A stretch of DNA of 64,000 bases from Rutpela maculata (taxonomy: Eukaryota > Arthropoda > Insecta > Coleoptera > Cerambycidae), in NCBI GenBank assembly GCA_936432065.2, contig OW386291.2, forward strand, positions 105,589,823 to 105,653,822, in the 5' to 3' direction. The position numbers were made by a program, and so were the translations under genes. Position 1 is the first letter of the stretch. Each line of letters opens with the position of its first letter. Positions 21,195 through 31,439 of this stretch are shown here, piece after piece. Under the pieces are notes generated by a model, which ran no database searches, was not told where the DNA came from, and saw only the letters and a list, made by a program, of their open reading frames with translations.

Positions 21195-21610
21195 CCTAGG
21201 GTTTTTGAGGTTGCTGATTTCAAATTTCAACATGCCAAAAGCCAAAAATTGATTCGTATTGTGAAAATCGGGTAAAACGGGGGTTGAAAGGCAAAATGCA
21301 TGATTTTCATTCTAAAAGTTTATTTCTAGAGGTTTTTGAGATTGCTGATTTTAAATTTCAACATGCCAAAAGCCAAAAATTGATTCTCAGGATGAAAATC
21401 GAGTAAAATGGGGGTGTAAAAATGAAAATTTGACAAAATACGTAATTTTCATTCTAAACGTATTTCTAGGTTGATGATTTCAAATTTCAACATGCCAGAA
21501 GTCAAAAATGTATTTTTAGGGTGAAAATCGAGTAAATTAAGGGTTGAAAGGGGTGAAAAATGCATATTTGACAAAATACGTAATTTTCATTCCAAAAGTA
21601 TATTTCTACG
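21195..21610 (+). repeat. Three tandem units of about 135 bp
   Basis: Each unit runs from GAGGTTTTTGAG-TTGCTGATTTCAAATTTC-like sequence through CAACATGCCAAAAGCCAAAAA, GTGAAAATCGAGTAAA and GGGGTTGAAA to TTTTCATTCTAAAAGT-TTATTTCTA. The units start near 21200, 21332 and 21470. They are diverged. The array abuts the truncated 5' end of the LINE. Confidence 0.75.
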
Positions 21611-21785
21611 GGTTTATGCTCAAAAATGTTTTTAAATGAATTTTTACCTAAGTCGAAATTGTATTTAGTCTCCGACTTAGGTCGATTCTGGGATGACAAT
21701 AACACACCTGGCGTTAGAGCTTAAGAATTCAAAACGATGGATATGTTCTTACGCTGGTTACTAAAAAGGATAAAACAAATTTGAA

Positions 21786-21950
21786 ACAAAAATTGAACCA
21801 GATTCAAAAAAGTCGCTAAAAATTATGAAATAAAATTTCACCGTGGCGTAACGTCGCCTAGTTAATTGAACTTTATTACCCAATATCGATACCGGAGTTG
21901 GTGTAAAAGTGAACAAATAATGAACTTAAACGTATTTTTAACCGACATAG
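21786..21950 (+). repeat. Direct repeat with 13998-14158
   Basis: This is the second copy of the unclassified repeat: AAATTTCACCGTGGCGTAACG, TTTATTACCCAATATCGAT and AGTGAACAAATAATGAACTT align in order with the first copy. Confidence 0.5.
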
Positions 21951-22712
21951 GATTTTGCAGAGTGAGAGGGAAATATGCGTTTATTTTCGATTTATTATAA
22001 ATATTATAAATGGTATAATCTATAAAATAGTTTCAGGTACCTCCCACTGCTCTAAGAAATACAACCATATACAGTTTTTATCATACATTTTGTACATAGT
22101 TTTTTTTTTATTAACTATTTAACGTCGGCCTATTTCGGCTACCAGGGCCTATCACCGACGCCAGGAGACGAGCTACCCCCAACCTGGAAATTTTGCCGAA
22201 TCTCTTCCCTTAAGAAGAGTAGGGATCTTTTACTTGCCTAACATTTAATAGACAAGGGACCGCCTGCTTTACATCCCCTCCGAAGGATGGTATATCCACT
22301 ACGTAATCCTCGTCTGAAATTACGTAACTTCCGAGTATACACTGCCTCTAGAAGGTGGGACGAGAACGCTGTATTTCCCAAGATGGGAGCCCATTCAAGT
22401 ACTAACCGCGCTCGACGTTGCTTCAACGGAATATCGACTGATATTCCCCTCTACGCCTCTACGCTCGCCCCCATTGTACATAGTTAAATGCCATGCTCTG
22501 ATAATGAAATTAGGAACTATTTTTATTGGCAAACTAAAATATTCAAGTACAACAGAAATTTGCAATAAAAAATATATACAGTTGTATGCGTTAGACAATA
22601 GGAAGTATCCAAAATAGTTTTAAAGATTATACTAACTATATTTGGTTTTTTAAATATTTATAATAAATCGAAAATGAACGCATATGTCTCTCTCGCTTTG
22701 CAAAATCGTAAC
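21950..22712. mobile_element. Inverted-repeat element hosting a SINE
   Basis: The arms of about 140-160 bp (GATTTTGCAGAGTGAGAGGG near 21950; its diverged complement CTCTCTCGCTTTGCAAAATC near 22690-22710) share TATGCGTTTATTTTCGATTTATTATAAATATT. Without the SINE at 22102-22473 the element would be about 380 bp. No coding sequence and no certain duplication were found. Confidence 0.6.
22102..22473 (-). mobile_element. 5S rRNA-derived SINE (SINE3-like)
   Basis: Read on the minus strand, the 5' part contains GAAGCAACGTCGAGCGC, GGTTAGTACTTGAATGGG and TTGGGAAATACAGCGT, the order and sequence of the internal promoter half of eukaryotic 5S rRNA (box A, intermediate element, box C). A non-5S body follows, ending GCCGACGTTAAATAGTTAAT and poly(A) (T run at 22102-22109 on the plus strand). 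The 12-bp TTGTACATAGTT flanks it at 22090-22101 and 22474-22485, a target-primed duplication. The 5S half lets RNA polymerase III transcribe the element; the LINE that mobilised it is not identified. Confidence 0.8.
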
Positions 22713-23152
22713 CTTAAACGTGCATATTTTTCTGAAATATTAGCACTACCAACTGAAGCATAAAATCTGCTAGAATAAAAATATATAAAAAATTTAAGAA
22801 AACAAGCTTCTATCAAGAATGCAATAAAAAATACAGCTGTCCCTCTATTGACATGCTACAACTAAAAATAAAAGCATGGGCAGAGTTTTTACAAAATTTT
22901 GGCTGCCTAATGGGGAGAGAGTTATGTGGGAGAAAAGTGAATTCTCATGATGAGCGCTCCATGTTTTTATTTTTAATCATTTTATAAACTAAAAAATAGT
23001 GTGATGGTTGATTTTTTTTTTAATTTCTAGTGTATTTTTGATAAAAGCCTGTTTTAAAAGGGATTTTCTTATATATCTTTATTTTATACTTTTTAGTATA
23101 CCTATCTATTCAAATGAGCTATCTCTTACAAAATCATATTCACTAAAACACA
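22713..23152. other. AT-rich intron DNA, nothing recognised
   Basis: No inverted repeat, coding frame or known motif was found in this stretch of the bZIP intron. Confidence 0.4.
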
Positions 23153-23568
23153 TTGTAGTCTTGTCAATAAATGGTTTCTAGAGGGAAATGCCGAGATTAC
23201 AATTTTTGACTTGTTTGGACTATTTAAGAGGTGAACATACCAAAAGTCCCCGAACATAAGAGATGCGGGGATGCAGGGCGCGAAGAAGGTCCCGGTTTTT
23301 GGTTTTTCGCTCATATCTCGAAAACGGTTAGCCATAATCAAAAAGTGTCTATATGCAAAATTAAAGCGGACTAAATTTTCTACAATAATGCTTCTATTAA
23401 TTTTTGTCGTATCTGTTATGGTTTAGTAATGGATTGTATATATTTTAACTGTTTATAAATTGAAAAAAATGTTTAATAATCATCGTGAAAAATTTTTTTT
23501 GTACAGATATCCGTTTCATAGCAGACTGAACTCAAATATCGAATAAAAAATATCTTTGTATCTGTAAG

Positions 23569-23603
23569 TGTGGTGTGTGTGTGTGTGTGCGTGTATATGT
23601 ATA

Positions 23604-23641
<38 letters not shown>
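23569..23641. repeat. TG/TA microsatellite
   Basis: About 70 bp of (TG)n with a (TATATG)n core inside the left arm of the palindromic element. The matching position in the right arm (about 24375-24400) has only a short ACACGCGTAAGTGTG, so the array grew after the palindrome formed. Confidence 0.85.
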
Positions 23642-23872
23642 CTGTTTCTTGTAAACACGATAACTTCTGTTAGACTTAAAATATTTAGTTAGAATTTGGG
23701 ACATATGTAAAACAGCATAGTACAATAATCCCTATTCAAATTGGGCCATATCTGTAATACATGGTGATAACCAGAGGCCTAGAAACTCTCACAACATAAT
23801 AATCTTATTAGAAACACCATTTTCCTTTTGGATGACATTGATACAGTTCGTCTCAAAGTTATAGCAACCTAA

Positions 23873-24041
23873 GGGCCGGTTTTTTAATATAAGGTTAAGC
23901 ACTTTATCATACAGATAAACTAACTACAAGTTTAGATTGTGCTTCTATTAAACATTTTAATATAGCAACTTCACATTCTAAACTTCTAGTTAGTTTATCT
24001 GTTTAATAAAGTGCTTAACCTTGCATTAAAAAACCGGCCCT
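23873..24041. repeat. Central GGGCCGGTTTTTTAAT inverted repeat
   Basis: It starts GGGCCGGTTTTTTAATATAAGG and ends with CCTTGCATTAAAAAACCGGCCC. The ~70-bp arms contain AGTGCTTAACC and CAGATAAACTAACT. It forms the hinge of the larger palindrome and may be an independent miniature element. Confidence 0.6.
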
Positions 24042-24933
24042 TAGGTTGCTATAACTTTGAGACGAACTTTGTATCATCTAATTTAAATAAAGTTGGTTTA
24101 AACCTAACATACACCCGGTATATTGCGGTTTATAAGTTTTATACATCTTCGTATTTTTGTATGCTTAATCAAAAAAACGCATTTTGCTCTGAAATTAATA
24201 TAAAACCTATTTTACGTAAGAGTGAGAGTTTGTAGGCCTTTGGTTATGACCATGTATTACAGATATGGTCCAATTTTAATAGGAATTATTGTACTATGCT
24301 GTTTTACGTACGTTCCATATTGTAAATAAATATTTTAAGTTTAACAGAAGTTATCGTGTTTACAAGAAACGATATACACGCGTAAGTGTGTACTTACAGA
24401 CACAAAGACATTTTTTATTTGATATTTGAGTTCAGTCTGCTATGAATCGGATATCTGTACAACAAATTTTTTTCCACGATGATTATTAAAAAATTTTTCA
24501 ATTTATAATAAAATAATAAAGTTGGAATACAGTTAAAAGATATGCAATCCATTATAGCCCAGGGTCGATCCCTCATGTTATATGAGTGATGCTCAACAAA
24601 TTAGAGACAAGCTGAAAATTGGTATGGTTCTTTGTTTTGAAGTGCTAAATATACCCTGAAACCCCAGCGGTGAGTCGTTGAGCCCGTCCCCCCACAACAA
24701 CCCCCCAAATGGGGTAAAATTGTCTTTTTTTTACTTTTGTCTTTATAACTTAAAAACGAAGCATTGTAGCAAAAAATTCCAAGAGGCCAAAGTTGAAGAG
24801 CAGAAAATTTCCTATCAACTAAGTATACTTTGAGAAATTGTGAGTTAGCAGTGGCGGAGCAATGAATTTTTATTTATTTTTTTTTTTTCAAAATTTTAAT
24901 GTTTATAGTTAATTATTAAAGTATGTAAATGAT

Positions 24934-27226
24934 TTGAAAGAACTGAGTAGCCCGAATAACAAAATACAAAGTATCAACGAACATCCAGTTTTAAATACTC
25001 TGCTTAATGGTTTTGAACAAATGTTAGAAAATATAGAAGATTCCAATCGAACTGCGAAACTATGGTGCCAATACTGGAAAGAGGTAGAAATTTTAAAAAT
25101 GACAATTACAGCAGATAGAACTAGGGATTGGGATTTACACCTATATTGAGCCAATTCCGTGCTACTCTATTTCCACGCAGCAGGACATTTGCCTTACGCA
25201 AAAAATTGTCACCTATATCTTGTCGAAATATATGGATATGGAAGATTACAAAAAAATGACCCAAAAAGATTGTCATGTAGTGCGTAGAAATAATAAGTTT
25301 TGGTCCGGAACACCAATGGACATGATAATTGAGCAAGAGCTTGTGCGGCATATGAAAACCTCTGGAGGTTTGACTCACGGAAGAGGAATTACAGACAGTA
25401 CGTCATCTCGCTGGATAACTGGGATGCCCCAATGCCTAAAAGTAACTGAGGCATTAGAAAGATTCTCTGGTGTAATTACAGTTGCATCTGAACAGCATGT
25501 AGAGTTACGGTCTTCTCGAATAGACCGTGATCAAAAGGATTTAGTTAAACTACTTGATTGGTTGGAGATGCGCAGTCCGTTTAATCCTAATGTAAATAAG
25601 CTAATGTCGATTAATTCCGGTGTAGTGGCCAACAGTGACGTTAACTGCGACAAAGCTGCAGAAATTGGTGAAAAAGTGATAAGTAGAATCATTGGTACCG
25701 ACTACAGTGATTTACACCTTAAACAGAGTTAAACCACTCTTATCATGAATTTCCTCAATAAAAATAAAGGATAGAGAAATAACTGTAAACCCTGCACTCC
25801 TTTTTAGTAGAATACTCTGCTCCTCATCGTCTTCTGAAGAAATTAAACAGTGTTTTAAGTACGAATTAGCACCAAACTCTCCTAGTTTGTTTCATAATGG
25901 ATCGTTACGAAAAACAAATAAAACAGCGTTATATAAAATATTTGACAAGCTATGCCCACCGTTACTTCAAAATCCAAGTTGCATAACACATTATGTAATA
26001 GATGGAGGTCATTTAATTCATAAAGTTGTCTGGCAAAGTCCTGCAATATTTTCAGATATATTTTCTCAGTACTATAACTACATAAAATACCATTATTGTC
26101 AAAACGTCACTGTATTTTTGATGGGCATGAGAAAATGCAGACCAAAAGAGTTGAGCAAAATCGCAGGTCTACGAGCAAAAGGGTAGTATCCATTGTATCT
26201 TTTTCAGATTTATCTGCCGTGAGAATACCAAAAGCAGATTTTTTGTCAAATAGCACCAATAAGAACAATTTTATACGTGCCCTCGAAAAAATGTTGCTTG
26301 AAAATGGAATTAACGTAAAATACTCAGATGGTGATGCCGATACTCTCATTGTAATGACAGCAATAGCAATTAGTGAGAATTCTTCTGAAGATGCGGTAGC
26401 AGTAGTTAGCGATGATACAAACATCATGGTGTTATTAATCCATTATTGCCAGAAAAGATTGTTTATGGTTCGTCCCGGAAAATCATCAAAGCCAAATAAA
26501 ATAACCGACATACCAACCTTACAAAAATTGAGAGACCTAAAAGATGTTATGCTAAGTTTGCACGCTATGTCCGGTTGTGACACAACGTCTGCATTATTCA
26601 ATAGAGGGAAGATTAATTTAGTAAATATCACCAAGAAAAAAAAGTTATCTAACCGGCTAAAAGAATTTTATAATCCTCAGGCTACAAAGGAGGAATTAGA
26701 AGCAGTCACAACGCAATTTTTTATAGCAGCATATGTTAAAAACTCAACAAATACAGATTTGGATAGTGCTAGATACATTCTTTATCAACAGTACATACGT
26801 AAACGAAGTCTAAGTACTGATTTTAACTTGACCACATTACCACCTACCTCAAACAGCGCAAAGTATCACGGATTTAGGGTTTTCCACCGGGTAAGTCAAA
26901 GTTAGGTTTATCATGCAACTAAAGCTTTAAGCCGTATTCTTTTCAACTTTTAGGTACAAGCGTGGTTAAATAACCATTTACCACCGCAAGATTGAGATTG
27001 GAGTCTAAAAAACCAAGAGTTGCAGCCAATTCATTTCGACCAATGCATTGCCCCTACATGGGTTCTACAAAAATTTTTTTGTAGTTGTTCATCTGGAGGA
27101 TGCAAAAAAGTATGTGCATGCAAACGAATGGGCCTGAAATGCACTATGGCATGTAGTCAATGCAATGGAATTACTTGTCTAAACTGGGCTGTAAATTTGG
27201 ACATAGATGAAGAAGAAGATCTTTAG
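24934..27226 (+). pseudogene. Transposon gene: N-terminal domain, FEN/XPG-like nuclease, Cys-rich tail
   Basis: The degraded gene is in four frames. Part 1 (24934-25732) has LWCQYWKEVEILK, HVVRRNNKFWSGTPMDMIIE and TSGGLTHGRG, an uncharacterised domain. Part 2 (about 25760-26186) contains NPALLFSRILCSSSS and HYVIDGGHLIHKVVW. Part 3 (26096-26890) contains FDGHEK...EQNRR, GDADTLIV, VVSDDTNIMVLL and SGCDTTSALFNRGK. Part 4, after a 63-bp intron (GTAAGT..TTTTAG, 26891-26953), ends in a Cys-rich motif (CSCSSGGCKKVCACK...C). The order VIDGG, VFDG-like, DADT, SDDT, GCDTT parallels the metal-binding motifs of FEN1/XPG nucleases, so DNA cleavage is inferred. Frameshifts lie near 25150-25220, 25750 and 26115. 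Confidence 0.75.
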
Positions 27227-28230
27227 ATAAGTTTTTTTAATCCTATTTTAAAATTAAAACGTTTCGGTTTATTTAATCTTCATTATTATACCCACCACAG
27301 ATTACCCTAAAAAATTTAAAGACCTATAGTGTTACACTGTATTATTATATATTTGATTAAAATTGAAGTAACCTAGCCAAAAAAACATGATTCAGCACTT
27401 TTCCGGAATACTTAAAAAAATACCCTAAATTTAAAAATTCATTGCTACCTCACTACTAACTCGAAATTTCTCATAGTTAACTTACTTCGTAGGAAATTTT
27501 CTGCTCTTCAACTTTGCCCTCTTGGCATTTTTTTCATAAAATGCTTCGTTTTCGAGTTATAAAGAAAAAAGTGAAAAAAGGACAATTTTACCCCTTTTGA
27601 AGGGTTGTTTTTGGAGGACGGGCTGAACGGCTCACCGCTGGGGTTTTAGGGTATATTTAGCACTTCAAAACAAAGCACCGCACCAAATTTCAGCTTGTCT
27701 CTAATTTGTTGAGCATCGACCTGGATCGACCCTGGGCTATTACTGAACCATAACAGATACGACAAAAATTAATAGAAACATTATTGTATAAAATTTAGTC
27801 AGCTTTAATTTTGCATATAGCCACTTTTTGATTATGGCTAACTGTTTTTGAGATATGAGCGAAAAACCAAAAACCGAGACTTTCTTCGCGCCCCCGCACC
27901 TCCTATGTTCGGGGACTTTTGGTATGTTTACCTCCCAAATAGTCCAAACTCAAGTCAAAAATTGTGATCTCGGCATTTCCCTATAGACCCTTATTGAACG
28001 TTTATTGACAGGGCTATTGCATGTCCATAGCAACATTCAAATTTTGTATCCGCAATTTCAAATAATAACGCAACGAAATGTTATATTGTACAACAGGCAC
28101 AGAACCTATTACAGTTTTCTTAGATTCAGTCTTTCGTTCGACAAAGTAAAATGAAAAGTAATTAATATACATTAGTTTGTTAATTATTACTGAAACTAAC
28201 GATTGAATTTAATAATTGCGTAGTTCTCTT

Positions 28231-29474
28231 TAGGGATTGCAATTTACCGGAAGTTTTAATAACCGGTAAATCGGTAAATAAAAATGTAAATAACCGGTTA
28301 ACCGGTATTTACCGGTAATTTTTAGAATGAATGATTAGAGTGGAGAAAATGGCAATTATCTTTTTCCATGTACAAAATTATCTAAATTTAAAAAAAAAAA
28401 AATTTGTCCACGAATATTAAATAATGTACTCATTATGTATGTTTCCTCAAGGATAATGCTATCCATTATTCCCTGCGGTGAATAATGATTTCAGTATTCA
28501 CTAGTGAATAATAAGGACAGTCAACTGTTTATAAGAAGTCCCGGGCAGGTATTTTTTCAATTCGAGTGCAATCTCGCAACTTTTTAGTAGAATTTATGGC
28601 TACTTTCTGAAACCTTAAGTACAATTATTCGTTAACTGTCATAGCTACAACTGTGTGAACAATTTCACTGTTATTATCAAATTTATGAATAGATAACTTT
28701 ATTTAGCGTTTCAGAAACAGACCCCCTCTTTTATCATACAATTTCGTTTTTTTTTTATTGAGCAGGCTGTTATGTGTCACATTACATATTACTCAAAAAG
28801 AATAATATAAATAATTCGTTAATTAATTTCTTCAGTAAACAATTTAACAAAAATATCTAATAGTCGTGGACAAAGTATAATATTCTACTCGCATATAATG
28901 GCTACTCTGGTGATTTACGACATTCGCCTACGGCTCGTGTCTTAAACTTCACCCTCGTGAATAATAGCCATCATTATATGCTCGTTGAATAACATACTAT
29001 TATATACGTATATTTAATATAATGAATAAACCAAAGGTTTTTTGTCAAAAGGAAAAAATATAATGAAATAAATTTAAGTAAATAATTATTCTGTAAATAA
29101 CAAAAATATTAACTTAAATAACAAAAACTCAAATGGGGCATACTTCTAAATGTATTCCACAGATATTTGCGGCAGTAAAATATTTAATTTCCTATCGTAC
29201 GATATTGTCAACGTCTCTCTTACTTGTATTTCTTAGAGCTTGGTGTCTGGGTTTTACTTTTTATAATATTATTTACTTATTGTTAAAAGTGCTCAGTGTT
29301 GGGACAGTCACTCTGTATTTAGTGAATACTAGTCACTTACATAAATAGAAACGTTGAATACTTGACATATCGTAAGTTCAGAATTTACCGAAATAACCGG
29401 TACTTATCGTCACGTGTTTTTTGTCCTAATAACCGGTAAACCGGTTAACCGGTTAACCGGTATTGCAATCCCTA
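28231..29474. mobile_element. hAT-type element with subterminal ACCGGT repeats, 8-bp duplication
   Basis: The ends are TAGGGATTGCAAT and ATTGCAATCCCTA. GTTCTCTT flanks it exactly (28223-28230 and 29475-29482). Within ~100 bp of each end the palindrome ACCGGT/AACCGGTT is repeated several times. The 1.24-kb interior has no convincing transposase. At 28860-28995 it contains a palindromic module centred on CGCCTACGGCTCG that is shared with the hAT-type element at 45708-49558. It lies in the bZIP intron, ~200 bp from the upstream exon. Confidence 0.85.
28860..28995. repeat. Imperfect palindrome centred on CGCCTACGGCTCG, second copy
   Basis: ATTCGCCTACGGCTCGTG is flanked by GTATAATATTC...ATAATGGCTA on the left and TAATAGCCATCATTATATGC...GAATAACATAC on the right, giving arms of about 60 bp. 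The arm sequences differ from the copy at 48980 but remain self-complementary. Confidence 0.7.
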
Positions 29475-29686
29475 GTTCTCTTGACTAAGCTCAACTGATG
29501 TATCATTCATTTTTATTCTATGATTAGCATTTGTCTCAACACCGTTTATGCTGTATTCCAGATAAATACGATTATACACTTTTTTTATATTATGAGCTCC
29601 CGTTCGATCAGTAAAGTTAATTTCCATGCTACAATCAATTTCTTAAGACTAATCTCTAATTTGGTTAATATAAAAATTAAACTTAC

Positions 29687-29854
29687 TTAATTGTTCATTT
29701 GGTACCACGTGAATATGGTGAGGATATCCAAACAATGTAGAAGATGGAGATAAAAAAGTCTTAGTTAAAAAAGGTTTATCAGAATCTTCAGTCACTGGTG
29801 ACCTCAAATGGAAGTCTGGAGATATGGGTCCTCTAAACGGTTTAAAATGTGAAT
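29687..29854 (-). CDS. Probable upstream exon of the bZIP gene
   Basis: A 168-bp minus-strand exon candidate with acceptor TTTCCAG (29855-29856) and donor A|GTAAGT (29685-29686). It encodes about 55 residues without a stop, beginning SHFKPFRGPISPDFHL and later KTFLSPSSTLFGYPHH, rich in Pro, Ser and His as expected of a transcription-factor activation region. It ends with one extra base, and the basic-region exon at 18951 begins with two, so the phases join into one Arg codon and the frame stays open. The link across ~10.7 kb is an inference from phase, orientation and composition. The start codon must lie further upstream and was not found. Confidence 0.6.
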
Positions 29855-30057
29855 CTGGAAATTAAAGCATTTTTGTAATTATAAGCAAACTAAGCGTTAA
29901 TGATAAAATCAGAAAATTCTTTCGTCTTATTGAAAATAAATAATGGTTTACATACTAACAAGATTTCATTTTTATAGATGTATTTAATATTGCATGTTTG
30001 TTTTGTGCTTCCTTAGGAAAATACACTATTATTATTATTATTGTTATTATTTATAAC

Positions 30058-31435
30058 TTTTTTTTGTAAAAGCCAGTCACTCTTTAAACGCTGTTGCTTC
30101 GACACTCACAGAGTGGAGCTGGTAGTACCGGAAGCCACTCCCCACTCCATGGAGTAAGTGACTACTGGGTCCGGGAATCGTGTGTCCTGAATAGATGTAA
30201 CGAACCGAGGATGACGGATTTCTGCCGGTTCTACCAGCCAAGATCTCTGCCGAGTTTCGGCATGCTGGTATGGTCTTCAGTTCCGAAAGCAGTGTGTGTC
30301 TCGCTCCACCGAGGGCTCCTATGATCAGTACCACCAACTTAACAATATGGTCTGGATAAATTCTGCGGAGTTCGAAGAGCAAATCTCGATATTTTGTCGG
30401 TTTTTCCTCCTCCTTCAAGACAATGTTGTTCTCTGCGAAAGTCGAGAACTCTACTATATACGTTGTCTTGAGTTGGTGATCGAAGAGAACTACGTTAGGC
30501 TGGTATTTGCCTGACTGTGGGAAACGAGTAGTTTCAATAAATTCGACACTTCTCATTTCCCACAACGGACAATATCCCCCGGAGCGCAAGGCAGCACTGG
30601 TGTATCGAATACCTCAAATGGTAATAAAGCACTTGTAATACTCCGTAGTGCCTTTGGATATAGGTTGAGACTACATATCTCGGGCAAACCGACAGCAAGT
30701 GCATTAGAGTCTCTGGCGCCCTGCGGCAGTCCCTACAGCTGACATCAGGGACCTCTATACCCATGACACCCTACGATAGACGAGGGTATTGAATATATCA
30801 TCCTGACAAGAAGCCATGAATATCTCGATATCAGACTTCAGCCCGGCTGACCTTAAGAAGGCAAGGGTCAGCCTTTCGGATAAGCCAAGGTTTTCTATAT
30901 TTTTATAGAAAACATGCACTGGCTTATCCGTGTGAAGCTGCAGAAAGATGCTGTGTTCTGTAGCTTTAATTTGGGATTTTCGCCTTGCAGGTTACAACTC
31001 GGTGACAGAGTCGCGATTTACCCGCTCGACGTCGAAGGAGAGACCAAGTTCATCGGCTGCTCTCGGTGCTGCCTTAAACAAAAGAAAAAAAAAGGCTCCT
31101 ACCCCTGCATTTTCATGATCCCGGACCATGCAGAGGAGGGGATTCGAACTCCTGATGACCTTACAGGCTCCATCCAGAACCATCCTAGTATGGAGACTCT
31201 CCAAGCTCAAGATTCCACGGCCACCCCGATGTGGCGGGAGGTATGGCCGTAGAACGGACGATTTAGGATGCAAACTCCTATTGAGATGCATCTTCTTGCG
31301 GGTTATTACGTCGAGTGGACGCAATTCCTCTCGACTCCATTTCACTACTCCAAAGGAATAGAGTAGGATCGGAACGGCAAGCATGTTGGTGGCAGACACC
31401 TTGTTCTTCCAGGACAGTTCTGAGACATTATTATT
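30058..31435 (-). pseudogene. R2/R4-type LINE, 3' half with restriction-like endonuclease
   Basis: Minus-strand pieces are: post-RT region (LLYSFGVVKWSREELRPLD, PYLPPHRGGRGILSLESL; 30992-31399), a CCHC knuckle (CRDCRRAPETLMHLLSVC; about 30690-30740), and a C-terminal domain (QPNVVLFDHQLKTTYIVEFS, then KEEEKPTKYRDLLFELRR; 30077-30589). The last is the layout of the PD-(D/E)XK-like endonuclease of R2/R4/Dong-type LINEs, which nick target DNA near the C-terminus. Frameshifts separate the pieces. The reverse transcriptase core is missing. A poly(A) tail appears as T8 at 30059-30066. Confidence 0.75.
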
Positions 31436-31439
31436 ATTA

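Larger units (their letters stand above)
23429..24552. mobile_element. 1.1-kb palindromic element inside the left inverted repeat
   Basis: The ends are ATGGATTG and CAATCCAT, and the arms of ~540 bp match almost throughout (TAATAATCATCGTGAAAAA, CAGACTGAACTCAAATATC, AGTACAATAATCCCTATTC). The partner inverted repeat at 27737-27741 lacks it, so it is an insertion. Its centre (23873-24041) is a separate-looking 169-bp inverted repeat. Confidence 0.7.
23156..28016 (+). mobile_element. DNA transposon with ~595-bp inverted repeats and FEN/XPG-like gene, TSD TTG
   Basis: The left end is TAGTCTTGTCAATAAA, the right end is the complement of TAGCCCTGTCAATAAA, and TTG flanks both (23153-23155, 28017-28019). 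The left inverted repeat is 23156-23428 plus 24553-24876; the right is 27426-28016; they match along their length apart from a palindromic insert in the left one. One plus-strand gene (24934-27226) fills the 2.5-kb interior. Without the insert the element is about 3.7 kb. It lies in the bZIP intron. The TAGTCC-type ends and 3-bp duplication are shared with elements at 3587, 3603 and 39093. Confidence 0.85.

Noticed and set aside
23473..23725. His/Thr-rich open frames over the TG repeat
   Set aside because: They are translations of the microsatellite.
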